Shown: positions 48,107-61,400 of the stretch, piece after piece | Layout of the letters: every line of letters starts with the position of its first letter | Position numbering within the stretch: position 1 is the first letter of the stretch | Assembly: GCF_036373705.1 (NCBI RefSeq) | Contig: NC_089850.1 | Span: forward strand, 34,706,233 to 34,770,232 | Direction: 5' to 3' | Length of the DNA: 64,000 bases | DNA from: Amia ocellicauda | Lineage: Eukaryota; Chordata; Actinopteri; Amiiformes; Amiidae | Made by a program: the position numbers and the translations under genes | The notes under the pieces: generated by a model | Seen by the model: the letters and a program-made list of their open reading frames with translations, nothing else | What the model was told of the DNA's origin: nothing | Database searches by the model: none

Positions 48107-49623
48107 GGTTCACCGCGCCGGCGCCATCGTGATCTGGGGTTGTTGTCCAGGCACCGGCATCTCAGCGGTGTCACAGACCTCCAGAGAGAGCGAGACGGAG
48201 CCAGTCCGGTGCATGTGGAAAGCTAAAACTCAAACATCTGTACTCTAGAGACCAGCGTGTCTAGGCCAGGCTTTGCTCCTCAGGAGGCAGAGAGCAGGTC
48301 TGAGGTGAGGGTCCGATGACCTCCGGGCCAAGCATGTTCTCCTCCTCTGTCCCGGAGGCTCTAATTCTCATAATCTCAGGGATTCTTTCCATGACCTTAT
48401 CCCTCGAGGTATGGGACTGCTGGAGAGTCAGGCCGTGGAGCAGCCGCTCCTGTCCTCCGAACCTGCAACGCTGTCTGAAGCTGTGGCATCTGCCCTGAGG
48501 TGGCCAGAGCAGGTTCGTTTCTTTTGTGCTTGCGGTTGGGCGGTTGTCCCCTTGTCGGACCCCTGTGCAGAGCCACTGCTTGTTTTGGATTTGCTTTTCC
48601 TTTTGTCCGATCCAGCACCCAATCTAATGCACTCTACAGCTGCAACGATTCTGGGATTCCCTTCTCATCCCCCGTCCTGTTGCTGCCGGGGGGGCAGTTT
48701 TCATCTGTGAGACGGTCTCTGCCACGACGTCCCTCGGCCCAGTGCCTCCCGCAGCTCTGCTGTCTCTTCCTGTCGGTGCTGGCAAGGCAGATCTGTTGTT
48801 GTTCTGCTCAGGGGGGCAGTTCACCATGACGGGGCCCGTTGTCGTTGTTTTTGCTGGAGGAGGGAGTGCGGCTTCTGCCTCGACTCTCAAGAGTTGTAGA
48901 GTCCAGAACATCGGGCCCCGCCATGGTGAACCGCCCTCCTGAGCAGAAGAACAGACCCGCCTTGCCAACACCCACTGAAAGGGAGATCGGGACCTCGATA
49001 AACCCCAGGCTGAACAGCATCGTGACGGAGAGCATCTCGCAGATGGCGATGGGAATGGGGTGAAAGTGCGAGACCCAGAACTATTGCAGCTGGAGGGTGC
49101 ATTAGATCTGGCACTGGCTCGAATAGAAAGAGTATCAAAAACCAAGACAGGCAGTGGCTCTGCACAGGAGTCCGACAAGGGGACAACCGCCCAACCGCCA
49201 GCACAAGAGAAACGAACCTGCTCTGGCCACCTCAGGGCAGATGCCACAGCTTCAGACAGCGTTGCAGGTTCGGAGGACAGGAGCAGCTGCTCCACGGCCT
49301 GACTCTCCAGCAGTCCCATACCACGAGGGAAAATGTCATGGAAAGAATCCCTGAGATGATGGGAATTAGAGCCTCCGGGACAGAGGAGGAGAACATGCTT
49401 GGCCCGGAGGTCCTCGGACCCTCACCTCAGACCTGCTCTCTGCCTCCTGAGGAGCAAAGCCCGGCCTAGACACGCTGGTCTCTAGAGTACAGATGTTTGA
49501 GTTTTAGCTTTCCACATGCACCGGACTGGCTCCGTCTCGCTCTCTCTGCAGGCCTGTGACACCGCTGAGATGCCGATGCCTGGACAACAACCCCAGATGA
49601 CGATGGTGCTGGTGCGGTGAACC
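48107..49623. repeat. Foldback 2 (about 1.5 kb), unit 3
   Basis: Same length and structure as in units 1 and 2. Confidence 0.9.
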
Positions 49624-49655
49624 ATTCCATGGTTAATGCCAAAATGGCTGATCCC

Positions 49656-50747
49656 TGAGGGTTTGTGACTTGCAAAACTACTCAAACTAATCTATCCAAT
49701 TAGGTTGCAAGGAAGAGGAGTCTGCTTTCAACCAATCAAGCATCACAGTCTATGAGGATCCGCCTCCAACTGCCCTGCAGGTTTGAAAGAGCGATGGAGG
49801 GAATTAGTTTTGAAGGAGAGAAGGAAAGGATAGAGCCTGTATAACACTATAATACTGCACTTAATACAATGATTAAAACAGTATAACACTATGCATTTAC
49901 GTGTATATTTAATATTTAGCTGATTGATCTGTGCAACATTAATCATACAATTGTGCATAAAACGGAGTACGTAGACTACATTACCTCAAGTTCGTGTCCT
50001 GTATGAGCAGCAGGTCTTTCATGAAAGCGTTTGTCATTCCTGTCCTCTATACCATAGCCTGTATGTCAATGCACGTTTCAATGCCATGGATGTGGTTAAA
50101 TATAGCGCACATCTAGTTTTACTATCACAGACAGGTGTGTCAGAAAAGCTTTATTGACTGGCCTGGGGTAATCGTAAAGCACGGGTACCTGGGGTAATAT
50201 ACTCGCCTACACCGCTGTATTGATGACCGGGGTTTTCACACAGATTCAGAGCTCGGGTATTGCAGTGCGTCTGCTCTGCATGCAATATAAACGCAGCTTC
50301 ACTGAATATTGTGAATATATGTCATATGTGTGACTGAACTCAGAAAGGACTGCATTGGTATGAATACAGGCTTGAATGCAGCCTTTAAAGTAGTGTTCAT
50401 GTATGTTAAAAAAACTGCAAGACCGTATGCTGTAGGTTCTTACTTTAACAGCGTACATATGTAGCCACTCGATGCACAATTGTATGATTAATGTTGCACA
50501 GATGAATCAGCTAAATATTAAACATATACACGTACATGCATACAGTGTTATACTGTTTTAATCATTGTATTAAGTGCAGTATTATAGTGTTATACAGGCT
50601 CTATCCTTCTCTCCTCCTTCAAAACGAATTCCCTCCGTCGCTCTTTCAAACCTGCAGGGCGGTTGAAAGCGGACTCCTCCTCCTCTTTGCAATTTGATTG
50701 GATGGATTCAACGACTACCCGAGGTAGTTTTGTGAGTCGCAGGCTCA
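49656..50747. repeat. Foldback 3 (about 1.1 kb), unit 3
   Basis: Counterpart of foldback 3 in units 1 and 2, with both arms intact. Confidence 0.85.
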
Positions 50748-51152
50748 GCCACATGGTTTAAAATGTGATTTGGATTTGAAGCAAAGAAAATGTTAAATAC
50801 ATAATAAAAGTGTATGCAGCCTCAGTATATAGTGTATGCTTCTCATATGTCTAAGAGCCAGCTCGCACAGCAGAGGACCCGAATCTATTTATAAACATAT
50901 AAACAAATTAAGATATGAATAATCAAAATATTTACATGAATAGAATTAACTAATTCCAACTCACTCACAGCAGCCGAGGAGAGAGAGGAAGGACAGCTGT
51001 GAAAACAACAGCTGGAAAATGATTATATGATGCAATATTCTATTTTGTCTGTCAGATTGCATTCGTTTTGAATTGTTACATTTATATGCACTTTGCTTAT
51101 ATGCATTAAAAAAGTTATACTTTAAATACACGTGTATTAGCATCCTTCTTTT

Positions 51153-51653
51153 TTACATTTATTTATTTACAAACTTTCAGCTTCTACCACATCGCTGGGG
51201 AGTTTGTTACGACTCTCTGTGTGAAGAAGTGTCTCTTGTTTTCCATTTTGAATGCCTTGAAGCCCAATTTCCATTTGTGTCCCCGGGTGCGTGTGTCCCT
51301 GCTGATCTGGAAAAGCTCCTCTGGTTTGATGTGGTCGATGCCTTTCATGATTTTGAAGACTTGGATCAAGTCCCCACGTAGTCTCCTCTGTTCCAGGGTG
51401 AAAAGGTTCAGTTCCTCAGTCTCTCAGTAGGACTTTCCCTTCAGACCTGGAATAAGTCTGGTTGCTCTCCTCTGAACTGCCTCTAGAGCAGCGATATCTT
51501 TCATGAAGTGTGGAGCCCAGAACTGTCCACAGTATCCAGATGAGCTCTAACTAGTGCATTGTACAGTCTGAACATCACTGCCCTTGTTCTAAATTCTACA
51601 CTTTTGACAACGTACCCTAACATTGTGTTTGCCTTTTTATTGCCTTTTTATCT
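51153..51653 (-). mobile_element. CR1/L2-type LINE 3' fragment, unit 3
   Basis: Counterpart of the unit 1 fragment, with the same minus-strand motifs. Confidence 0.8.
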
Positions 51654-53357
51654 TGGTTGTTCCATGGTGGGGATAAGGTGGGGCTAACGATTCTTGGTGG
51701 GGCTGTAGGTGTCCTGTTTCAGTTAACTGCTTATGGTTTGATACAGCTCTGTCTTTACATATTGTATTCATTTTGTATATGTCTTTCATTTTATATTATT
51801 AGGTGTGAATTTGGATACTTTAGTTAACTTTGTGATGTAGATAAACACAGTGTGTTATCTTAACTGCTGTTAGCCTAGTCTTATGCTAGTTGTTAGTGGG
51901 ATTAGTGGGAGTAATATTTCATACTATCTTTCAGTGTAGCTGTTTAAACAAATGCATTAAGATTGTAGTAAGATATGTGAATTATCTTTCATCGACTCAA
52001 ATACCGATGTATCTAGCCTTTACTTTAGAGTAGATTGAAGTATTTCTTATGTAGACATTGTTGTCTTGTTGTCCAGTTTCACGCTGTTTCATGTTATTGA
52101 TCCCTGTGGAAATGAAGATCGTGTTTCCGGTTCCTTGATGTGAAGGTGTTGAAATATGCACAGTAATGCATACGGAGAACAGTACACTATACTTCAAGGC
52201 CTATGACACTTGCCATCCCAATGTAACTTAATGACATTACTTTGACATGAAATGTGCTCTGTATTAAACCATTCATGTTAATACACTGAAATAAAATATT
52301 AAGTACACCATGGTGTGTTCTGTGGTTTTAACATTATTCTGTAATTTTCTTTTCCTGGATTTTCACATGCACACACAAACACCTGCACACATCTACAGCA
52401 GGTTATATACTGAATAGATTATATGCGTTCATGTGCATTTACCTCTTGAGTACATGTTGTGCATTTCACTTTCAGTGCATATATAATGGCATCATTTAGC
52501 AAGAATGTCAATGGAAATAACTATAAAACATGAAAGGAAATGCTGAAGGTGAAAATACTTCTTTATTACTTAATGGAACCATAACAGAGTTATAGTAAGG
52601 TGTATATATAACTGTTAAAGATACGCCTTTTAGAGTTATAAATAACAATAAATATCACAAATAAGTCCAGGCTGGGGGTAGAAACCCACAACGTATGGCA
52701 GGCAGGGGAAGCCCCTTGCCTTTAAGGTAGCTGCAGTCTTGGGGAAGATCATTTCATATACAGTCAGGAGTTGCTTTCACAGAATACACTTGGGATTCAC
52801 CACACACATCAGCTGGGTATGACTGTCAAGCACCAGCAGCCTGATGTGACTGCGCTGCGCTCGGTGGTTTAAAGGGCTCTGAATTCCTGCAGCGGTGCCA
52901 GGGCACAGGTTTCCCATTCAGAAACTGGCTGCTCTCACACACTTATATGATTCTGGCTATATCGGCAATCGACACAGGCACATGTTTGCAAATTAAATAA
53001 CATGCTAATGAAAAGTACCCTCTTGGAAACAGCATCCATATCTCAAATGTACTTTATTATATATATGCAACACAATATATTAAATATTGTGTTGCGTTTT
53101 GTTGAACACCTTGTGTAGTTTCTGCTCTCCCCGAAACATTCAGGAGTTTGCCTTATGCTCAGTAATGAAACCGCATCCAAATAATTCATATAAGCAATAT
53201 GACTGGGTACATTTATTGCAAAAAATAAAATGCATTGAAATATATAATGTTATTAATATCCATTTTATTATGTATACAATTATATTTGGGAGACACGCTG
53301 GTGCGCCGCACGCCTAAAGCGGATGCTAATAACAGGAAGTAACAGTAACGTCGTGAG

Positions 53358-54350
53358 CAGGGTTGCCAGACACTTCTCTCAAAATTCCCCTACTGGTGGA
53401 AAAAAAATCCCCCATTTTCAACTGTTTTCAGAAATTTTCCCCCATAAGTAAATGTGAATAAACAATACCATTTTTTTTGTGTGTGTATTATTGGGTATAC
53501 CTTGCACGGATAAAATGTGAGAATAAATGCAGTTGCCAATGAAAAATGCTTTACAAACTTAGGCTTCCACAAATAGAGCATCCAGACAGCCCTGTTCTTG
53601 CTGACATTGTACATGTTGCTGTTCAACTTCTGCAGCATCTGTGGAGTTGGCTGAAAGCTCCTGCAGTCCTGTCCCTTCCACTCCGAGCAGTATGTGACTT
53701 GCAGCAGACTTTCCAAAGTCTTGGACTGAAGTCTGTTTCTTAGTTTTGTTTTCATCAGTGTGACAGTGCTGAAAGTAGTTCCATTGCTGCAGTTGAAATT
53801 GGTAGAGTTAACATGGTGAGGGCAAGCTCACTACCATACTGCTTGTTCCCGGCAGCATCCGTGTCTTCGCACACCCCAATCCAGAAGGATGACTCATCAG
53901 CTGTTTTGTTCCAGGCCTTGTTGGTTAAATTGGACCAGTGTTGTTCAGTTCCTCCTATGTCTTGGCTTGCATACCACCTGGAATTCGTTCGCAATAGCTG
54001 TGATGGGTCTCTTGATCTGTGATAATGCCTCTTTTGGGTGCAGCATGTCCAGTTTTTCCAGTATGTTGATGTTGGGTGGCAGTCGAGCCTTCAGTTGATG
54101 TGCCATCTGCACCAGCATCGCCTTGCACTTCTCCTTCCCTGACTCTACAGCCCCTTTAAGCCTGTCTGCATAGGAAGTGAAATCATAACATAATCATAAC
54201 TAGTAGAAAGAATGAAAAATATGAATAAAATATTACAGAAATCCCCCATTTCAATCTGAATCCCCCCATCTGAAAAATATTATCCCCCATGAAATCTTTC
54301 CCCTATTTTTCCCCCCATGGCTTTGATTTCGCCCCAATCTGCCAACCCTG
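53358..54350 (-). mobile_element. hAT-type relic, unit 3
   Basis: Counterpart of the unit 1 relic, also 993 bp. The right target duplication reads GTCGCCAG (54351-54358), two mismatches from the left GTCGTGAG (53350-53357). The dimerisation-region frame is on minus at 53390-53755. Confidence 0.75.
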
Positions 54351-55184
54351 GTCGCCAGTATGGCAAGCCAGCGAGCTCAGAAAGCGCGGACCGCGGGCGA
54401 TTAATCGTGAGTTTCGCGGGTGGGGCCAGCGATTATGGCCAGTTTACGAGTTTGAATGAGGTTTAGGTCGCCATCAACCGACAGATCTTGCGATCCCCCA
54501 AAAAGGATAATAAAGGAAAGAACAAGAGCCTTTACAGCAACTTGGAAAATCGCTCTTTTGTTTTGACCGTGTGGACAAACTCTGGCAATAAGGACATGAT
54601 AAAAACATGGTATTTGGGACCCCAGAACAGCCCAGAAGGAGCGGTTAGATTGTACGTGTCAAGTGAACATGGCGGACATTAAAGCGCAGGCGTTGCCGTG
54701 CAGGCAGACGAGACAGCCGACGTGTATACAAAATGAATCAGCTCTCGGTGAGATCTTTTGAATTCATTATTATACAGATACACTTAGCAGTATTGTGTCT
54801 GTAGGCTATTACAGTCGTGAAGATATTTGTGTTTGACACATTCATTTGTATTCCACAAATAAACTGGTATTTCGTTATATGCCTATGTGTTGTGACATAT
54901 AATGTAGGCTATTCTTTGTATATGTACAGTTGATTATGTGTGTGTTTTTTACGATAATATCACGTATTTTGTTTTTATTTTCCAAAGAACAGCATTTTGG
55001 CAATTTAAACACAATTTAATCGTATTATAATACAATCTGAATGTTGTCATATAATGGTACTGCTGTATATTTACGACAGTTGCTTTTCATTGTGGGTAGA
55101 GGGTGACTTACGTCAGTCCGGAAGTGAAACGCATTACTCAATAATTCATGTTTTTCACGCGTTATTTATTTATCAATGCATATA

Positions 55185-55301
55185 CAGTGTCAGTATAACG
55201 ATAACGATGATGATGATGATGAAGATTATATCGCATGTTTATGCGATATAATCTTCTTCTTCATCATCATCTTCATCATCGTTATGGTTATACTGACACT
55301 G
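55185..55301. repeat. Promoter hairpin, unit 3
   Basis: As in unit 2, with one extra left-arm change (CGATAACGATGA instead of CGATGACGATGA). Confidence 0.85.
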
Positions 55302-55317
55302 TGACACTGGGCAATTG

Positions 55318-55359
55318 TTACGTCATCATAGCATGCCTTGCAAACAATAGCATATAAAA
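55318..55359 (+). promoter_or_regulatory. Core promoter of copy D: CRE-like site plus TATA box
   Basis: TTACGTCA at 55318-55325 and TATAAAA at 55353-55359, with the inferred exon 1 donor after 55415. Confidence 0.6.
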
Positions 55360-55662
55360 CGCTGGCAAAGAATCATTAGCTGTGCTTTCAGTCAGAAGAA
55401 CCTATTCTGGAGTTGGTGAGATTGTATTTAATTTATTTTTGTTCTGTTTGTGTATTAATATCTTATCATCGGATAGATTTAGTAGGGCATTGTATTGGTC
55501 ATTTGCAGTTTAGAAGTTATAAGCAGCTCCGCTTTAATTGATGCTACTATTCTAATATCCTACTGACAAGAAATGCAGCTTACGCGACTTACCTGTAGTT
55601 TTCTATTGGAAATGTTGATTTTGAAGGAAATGAAATGAGATTTGCAAAGTATTTTCTAATTA

Positions 55663-55722
<60 letters not shown>

Positions 55723-56061
55723 GTATTTGAAAACAAAATGCAATATGGTCATCTTGTGTCAGTGTAATTTGTTCTAAATATGGCCTGATAGGGTGTTACT
55801 GTACTAGCAGAATGCATTGATACTGTATTTATTTTTTACACTCCAATTCATTATATAAAATCAATGTGAATAATGGAATCATGTACATATTTGTTTTAAC
55901 ATTCTTTTAACACATTTTTAATTAGTTATTCATTTTGCTAATGAGTATATCACCCTCATTTGCACGGGTTCTCAATGATTTAACAAATTAGTCCGTTGCT
56001 TAAATTTGTTTTTGCTTTGCTTAACTGTGTTTTTATATTGTATTATGCAGAAGAATAACAA

Positions 56062-56544
56062 ATGAAGAGGATGGTAAAACAAGGTAAAATGTTTTTATTA
56101 TGTAACGGCTTTGGGATGCCATGTGTTTCTGTAGGAGTCTGTCATTCTCCTTCGCTTGACCTATTCTGTAAGATAACTTTTAAATAAAGAACACAACTAA
56201 ACATGGGCTTTTGTTTAATAATACCCACCCAATCTCTGAAGTGCGAAGACAGCCATAATTCCCTGGTGGCATAGGCATAGGGAATCAAAATGAACATCGG
56301 GAGTACAGTCACTGTGTCTGAATATCTTCTGACAGAACTGATGTGCGTCTCTCTTCCAGGCAACACTTCTTCTTCCTGTGATGCAGATGAGGACTCGGAA
56401 TCGGAAGCGGACCTTCAAAGTCAGTTAGACTGCCTCGAGAAATGTCTTCGAAATAAGTTGCCATTCTTTGAGGAGTACCTGGCCAACAAACCTCAGGTAA
56501 AGTACAGCCTCAACAAAGCTTACCCCCCACACACTTTTTGATGC

Positions 56545-56615
<71 letters not shown>

Positions 56616-58444
56616 GTAGCGTAAGGTACACTTATAAATTTCAATTAAAGAAGTGAATTTATAGTATCACCTTATCACGAATCCTGGAATCTTGTAGAAC
56701 TCAATTTCTGTAATAATTGGACGCAGACACCAATTCCAAAGATATAAATTGTCAAATGTATTCAAAACAAAGACTAAATGTAGCACTACACTAATTATAC
56801 AAAAGGGAAAAACTAATTAAAATTCAACTCTAGATCAACAAATCAAAGACAAATCACTTCCGTGACCAAATCAAAGACCATGGGATCGCATATGATAACA
56901 CAAATCGTTAAACAAAAAAGGTTATAAACACATTGACTACAATACCGGTTAGTAATACGAAGGTGAGTCTCTCGTTAGTATTATTAGTCAGACATTAAAT
57001 AACTACGCAGGTTAGTATTTATGTCAGGTAACTTCTCGTTATATATATATCAGTCTCATTTACGTTTAGGTGCCGAGAAAGATCCTATCATTACTTGTTA
57101 CCACAATTTCCCTTAACTGATTATTATTCAATGATTAAGGATAGGCAGGGCCACCAATAATCTAATGTCTATTAACTTGTGTCAATTTCAGACTAAACAG
57201 TTAAACAGGAATGAGAAGATATTTCTCGGCGTTGACAGATTTTATTTCTAAAATTATCAACAAAACAGTTTAATGCAACACACATTTATATTTAAGAAAA
57301 CTAAATGATATTACACATTCTAGAGTTATGAATCACAGATTAACATTTCAAATTGATTTCTCAAATGTCATGAATCATGAACTCCAAACTGTTAAACTTA
57401 TCTGAACTTCGTCGCAGAGAGGCCTCTCTGTCTTCGGGCTCAGATAACAGCACACGGCACGAGGTCCGTGTGGTTTGGAACAAAGGCAGTCCGGTTCGGC
57501 TTTATCCAAGAACTTCCACTCAGTCGATGCACCTGGAAGTTGGGGTTTCGCGAAAGTAGAGTCGTTTCCAAACAGATTTTCCACTGGTTTGAAGGCTCCA
57601 AGGTTGTGCACAAAATCTTCTTTGTAAGCAGGGGTTCCACCGTAGTTACTTGAAGACGAAGTCTTTGAGGAAAGCAGGGCCCTGTTTGTTCCAAGGGTCA
57701 AGTTTCTTAAGACTCAAATAGCTATTTAAATGACTGACACTTTCGTATACAGTCGACTTAGTCAATTGTCCAGCTGTAAAACTCCACTGATCAGGTGGGC
57801 ACAGGCGGGCAGCGCAGTCTGTAAAGTTCTTTATTTAATAAAGTCCTTTACAAGAATTCTTCGTACGGCTCAATCTCCTTCTCCCAGTTTAACTCTTCTG
57901 TTGCCGGCAAAGACTTAGTTGGTTTCTGGTTCTGGTTCTGGCAACAGAGCTACAGGTTGAGCTGTGGCAGCGAGTTTCTGGTTTAGGTGAGAGAGAGAGA
58001 GAGAGAAAGAAAGACTGTCCGCTGTTCCTTATAGTCTGTCAGATCAATAGGTGATTGGTTCCTGAGTTCTTGAGATTGGATTTCGGTTTCAGCCCCCAGT
58101 GTCCTATTGGAGGGGGGCTTGATTTATGACTGATGTCAATCCATGCCATCTTTTGGAAATGCCGGTTGGCCTGGGTTCGTAGCTCTATGTCGGGATTTCG
58201 GCTCTCATCCACTTCAAAGAGTTTTTATCACCTACAGGCCCCTTTCTCCAGACATCTCATAGCAGAATTCCAAACTATTTGGCCTCTTCTCGGTGCCATC
58301 CTCCCCAAAACTGTCACTTTGATGCAAACCAGTTCCAAGCTGATGAGCTAAGGAAATCTGATAACTTTGGGGGGGAGAGGTCTTCTTTGGATCAGTGCTT
58401 CAGCTCAGAGCCCAAATGCTCTTATCCAAATACACCCAACATAA

Positions 58445-58496
<52 letters not shown>

Positions 58497-61400
58497 ATGT
58501 ATTAAGTATACACTTGCATATACAGTGCAGCACACAAGTATTTGGACATTGACACCATTTTTGTTGTTTTAGCTCTGTACTCCAGCACATTGGATTTGAG
58601 CAATGACCATGACCTGATCCCCTAAAATGGGGGGCAATGTATAAAAAGGGCCGTAATTCCTACACGGTAAAATCCAATAGGCTGGGGTACAGAGCTAAAA
58701 AAGTGTGTCACTGTCCAAATATGTATCATTTCACTGGACTGTTTTAAAGAACAGGGTTCAAATGAAGATCAAAGTAATCTAAAGTTAGTATAAGACTGTC
58801 AATCTGTCATTTGCCCGGACTGGAAACCAACACAGAGGGTATTTTTTTTTTCCTTTTCTTCCTCTTGCAATAGGTGGCTTCAGAAGATCGCCTTGTGATT
58901 CTCGAGGCAGTGGAGACAGTGGCCAGAAACGAACCACTTCCTGATGTTGAGAGATTGATAGTGTCAATCATTTCTGTCGGACTCTCTGAGATGCCTGTCT
59001 CCATCCCAAACTTGGAGGGAGACTTCAGGAATGAGGTACAAAATCGTTTTGTTCACACATGCCTACTGAATAGCAATTGTGTTTTTTAAGATGTGAAACT
59101 GCTGACACTATTTAAGCCCAGATGGATCTGTACATGTTACAGTCCTGGGTAAATTAACATTTGATCATTGTATGTTCTGTTTCATGTTCTCCTGTATCTT
59201 TCTGTTTTCATATAGTATTTAGCAATTGCCTTCAAGTCCAAATGAAGTTCCTCCAATCTTGGTTAACCTTATCCATTTTCTCCGGCAGACCAATGTGCTC
59301 AGCAGAGTGGTACTGTGCTATGGGTTCATAGCCCGCATGAGCCCTAAATCAGACGTTGCAGAGGTCCTTGAGTTTGACATTTTGCCCAAAATGAGTGCCT
59401 TCTTCAGGTCCGAGGTAGGCAAAAGATATCTTAAACAAGGAAACCAGTGTGATTGTGCATGACAACCTCCAGAGACTGAGATGCTGTGCTCTTTCTCACC
59501 CAGGACCCCACAGTCAGAGCGAGCGTGTGCGTCAGTCTCGGCCTCATGGCACGGACAGTCAAGGACGCTGGACTCACCTTCCCTTTCAAAGAGGAGCTTC
59601 TGGGTGAGCTGGTGGTAAGTAGGGTTTCCTTGTGTGCTGGGAAAGATCAGTCTCCTGTGAGTATTGTCACCTGGCACTGGCACCGCCTTAAGTATGTTGT
59701 GTCATCAGTCACAAATACCATGATGTGAAAGTGTCAGAAACCTGTTTTTTTCCACCCCCCTCAGACCTTGATCAAGGATCGGCCCACAGACAGTTCCAGC
59801 CCGTCCCTCTGCCAGCGGGCGCTGGACACGTGCACCATCCTGAGGTAACTGTCCCTGTAGCCACATGGCTGAGATGTGTTTCAACTCTTGATAGTCAGTC
59901 AGGGCCTGGTTTCTTTTCCCCCATGTGACGCACCACTCGCCTGAAACATTGAGAACCCTGAAATGTGTTCTGTTGACTAACAAGCCTCACAGTAAATGGG
60001 TATAGAAAACCTAGACCAGAATTTGGGTGGGTCTTGTATTATGAAAATGTGATGGGTTTCATTAGTTCAATGTTTTGGCTGAAATGATCAATTTAAAGCA
60101 ACATGGATTAGGTTTGTGTGCTCTGCTGAAGTTCCTATAACCGCACACTCTCTCTCGTTTCCCCAGCCGAGCCAAGCCCTTCCTCAGGAGACAGCAGCTG
60201 CATCTTGTGTGGCTGATTGTCGAGGATGTCTTAACTCTTCCCTGGCTGGCCCCCAATGGGGATTCACTCCAGGTAAGGATCTGTTTTGACACTTTCAATT
60301 GATAATGAATATTTAAACATTTCCAAAGCTGAAAATAACATTTCTCAGTGTTTAATAATAATAATAATGTTGGTGAATGAACAATACTATGCAATCAACT
60401 GTGCTATATCTCCTGCGAGAAACAGGAGTCCAGGGAGGAGAGATTGTCTACAATACTCAGAGTTGTAAGAGTGTAGTAGTGCTCATCGTCATCAAGAACT
60501 GTTCACATGAATATATCGACATGAATGTGATTACAAATGTTCCATTCACATCTGTCACACAGATAGTGTACATTGTATTTGATTGCTGTCTTGTCTAGGA
60601 GGTGTACTCTGCCAATGCAAGGAGTCTCTCTGCCCTGCTCAGAGCCATGCTACGGCTGGACTTCACCCCCGACACCCTCCTGGAGCTGCTGAAGGTGAGA
60701 CCCTTTACCTTGCCTTAAAGCAGAGTGACCATCGAGTTTTGGGCTGTTCAAGAGACGGGGCAAGGCTGATTGCGTAGATGGGCTGATTCAGTCAGTTAGG
60801 CTGGACAGATCACTGTATCCTTGTACAAATTATGACCTCAAATCTTGGAATCAACCTAACATTTCTATATAAGTCATAGCTTGTGTCCCTCTGTTCCTTA
60901 AAGAGTTAAGCCCTTACATTGATAAATCTTTTAAATGTGTTTTTCTGTTCACTTTTTTTCCCTCCCCTCTGTCTCCCTCTCTCTCCCCCCCCCCCTCTGT
61001 CATCCCTCCCTCCTCAGCCGCTGCAGGCATTGGGCTTGTCTGTAATTGATGTCAAACGAATTAGGGCCATGGCGATGATCACCACTCTCCTGGAAGGTTA
61101 CTGGATGGAGGCTGAATCCATGCAGGTGAGCCAGGATTCAGGCCTCTCAGTGTGGCTCGGTGTTTCCATGTTGATTTTCACACGGTGGGCGGGTGTCTTT
61201 GAGGGTGGCGATGCTGGGGCATGAAACTGGGCTTTGCACTGATCTCCGGGTGTCTGTTCTTTTCAACAGGTGCAAGGGAGCTTCCCATTAGGCCAACTGC
61301 TGGCATCCCTAGTTCCACGATGCTTTGACCCGGAGCCGGTGATCAGGGGAAAGGCAGCACATTGCATCAGAGTCCTTCTGGACCATTGGCTGCGTACAGG

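Larger units (their letters stand above)
40917..59039 (+). repeat. Tandem unit 3 of the MROH array (18.1 kb)
   Basis: It is the shortest unit, because about 1.6 kb covering exons 19-21 is absent and the VNTR is about 230 bp shorter. It lacks the Tc1 element. It shares many small intron variants with unit 4 (for example an extra C before exon 7 and CATGGCTGAG in intron 7). Confidence 0.97.
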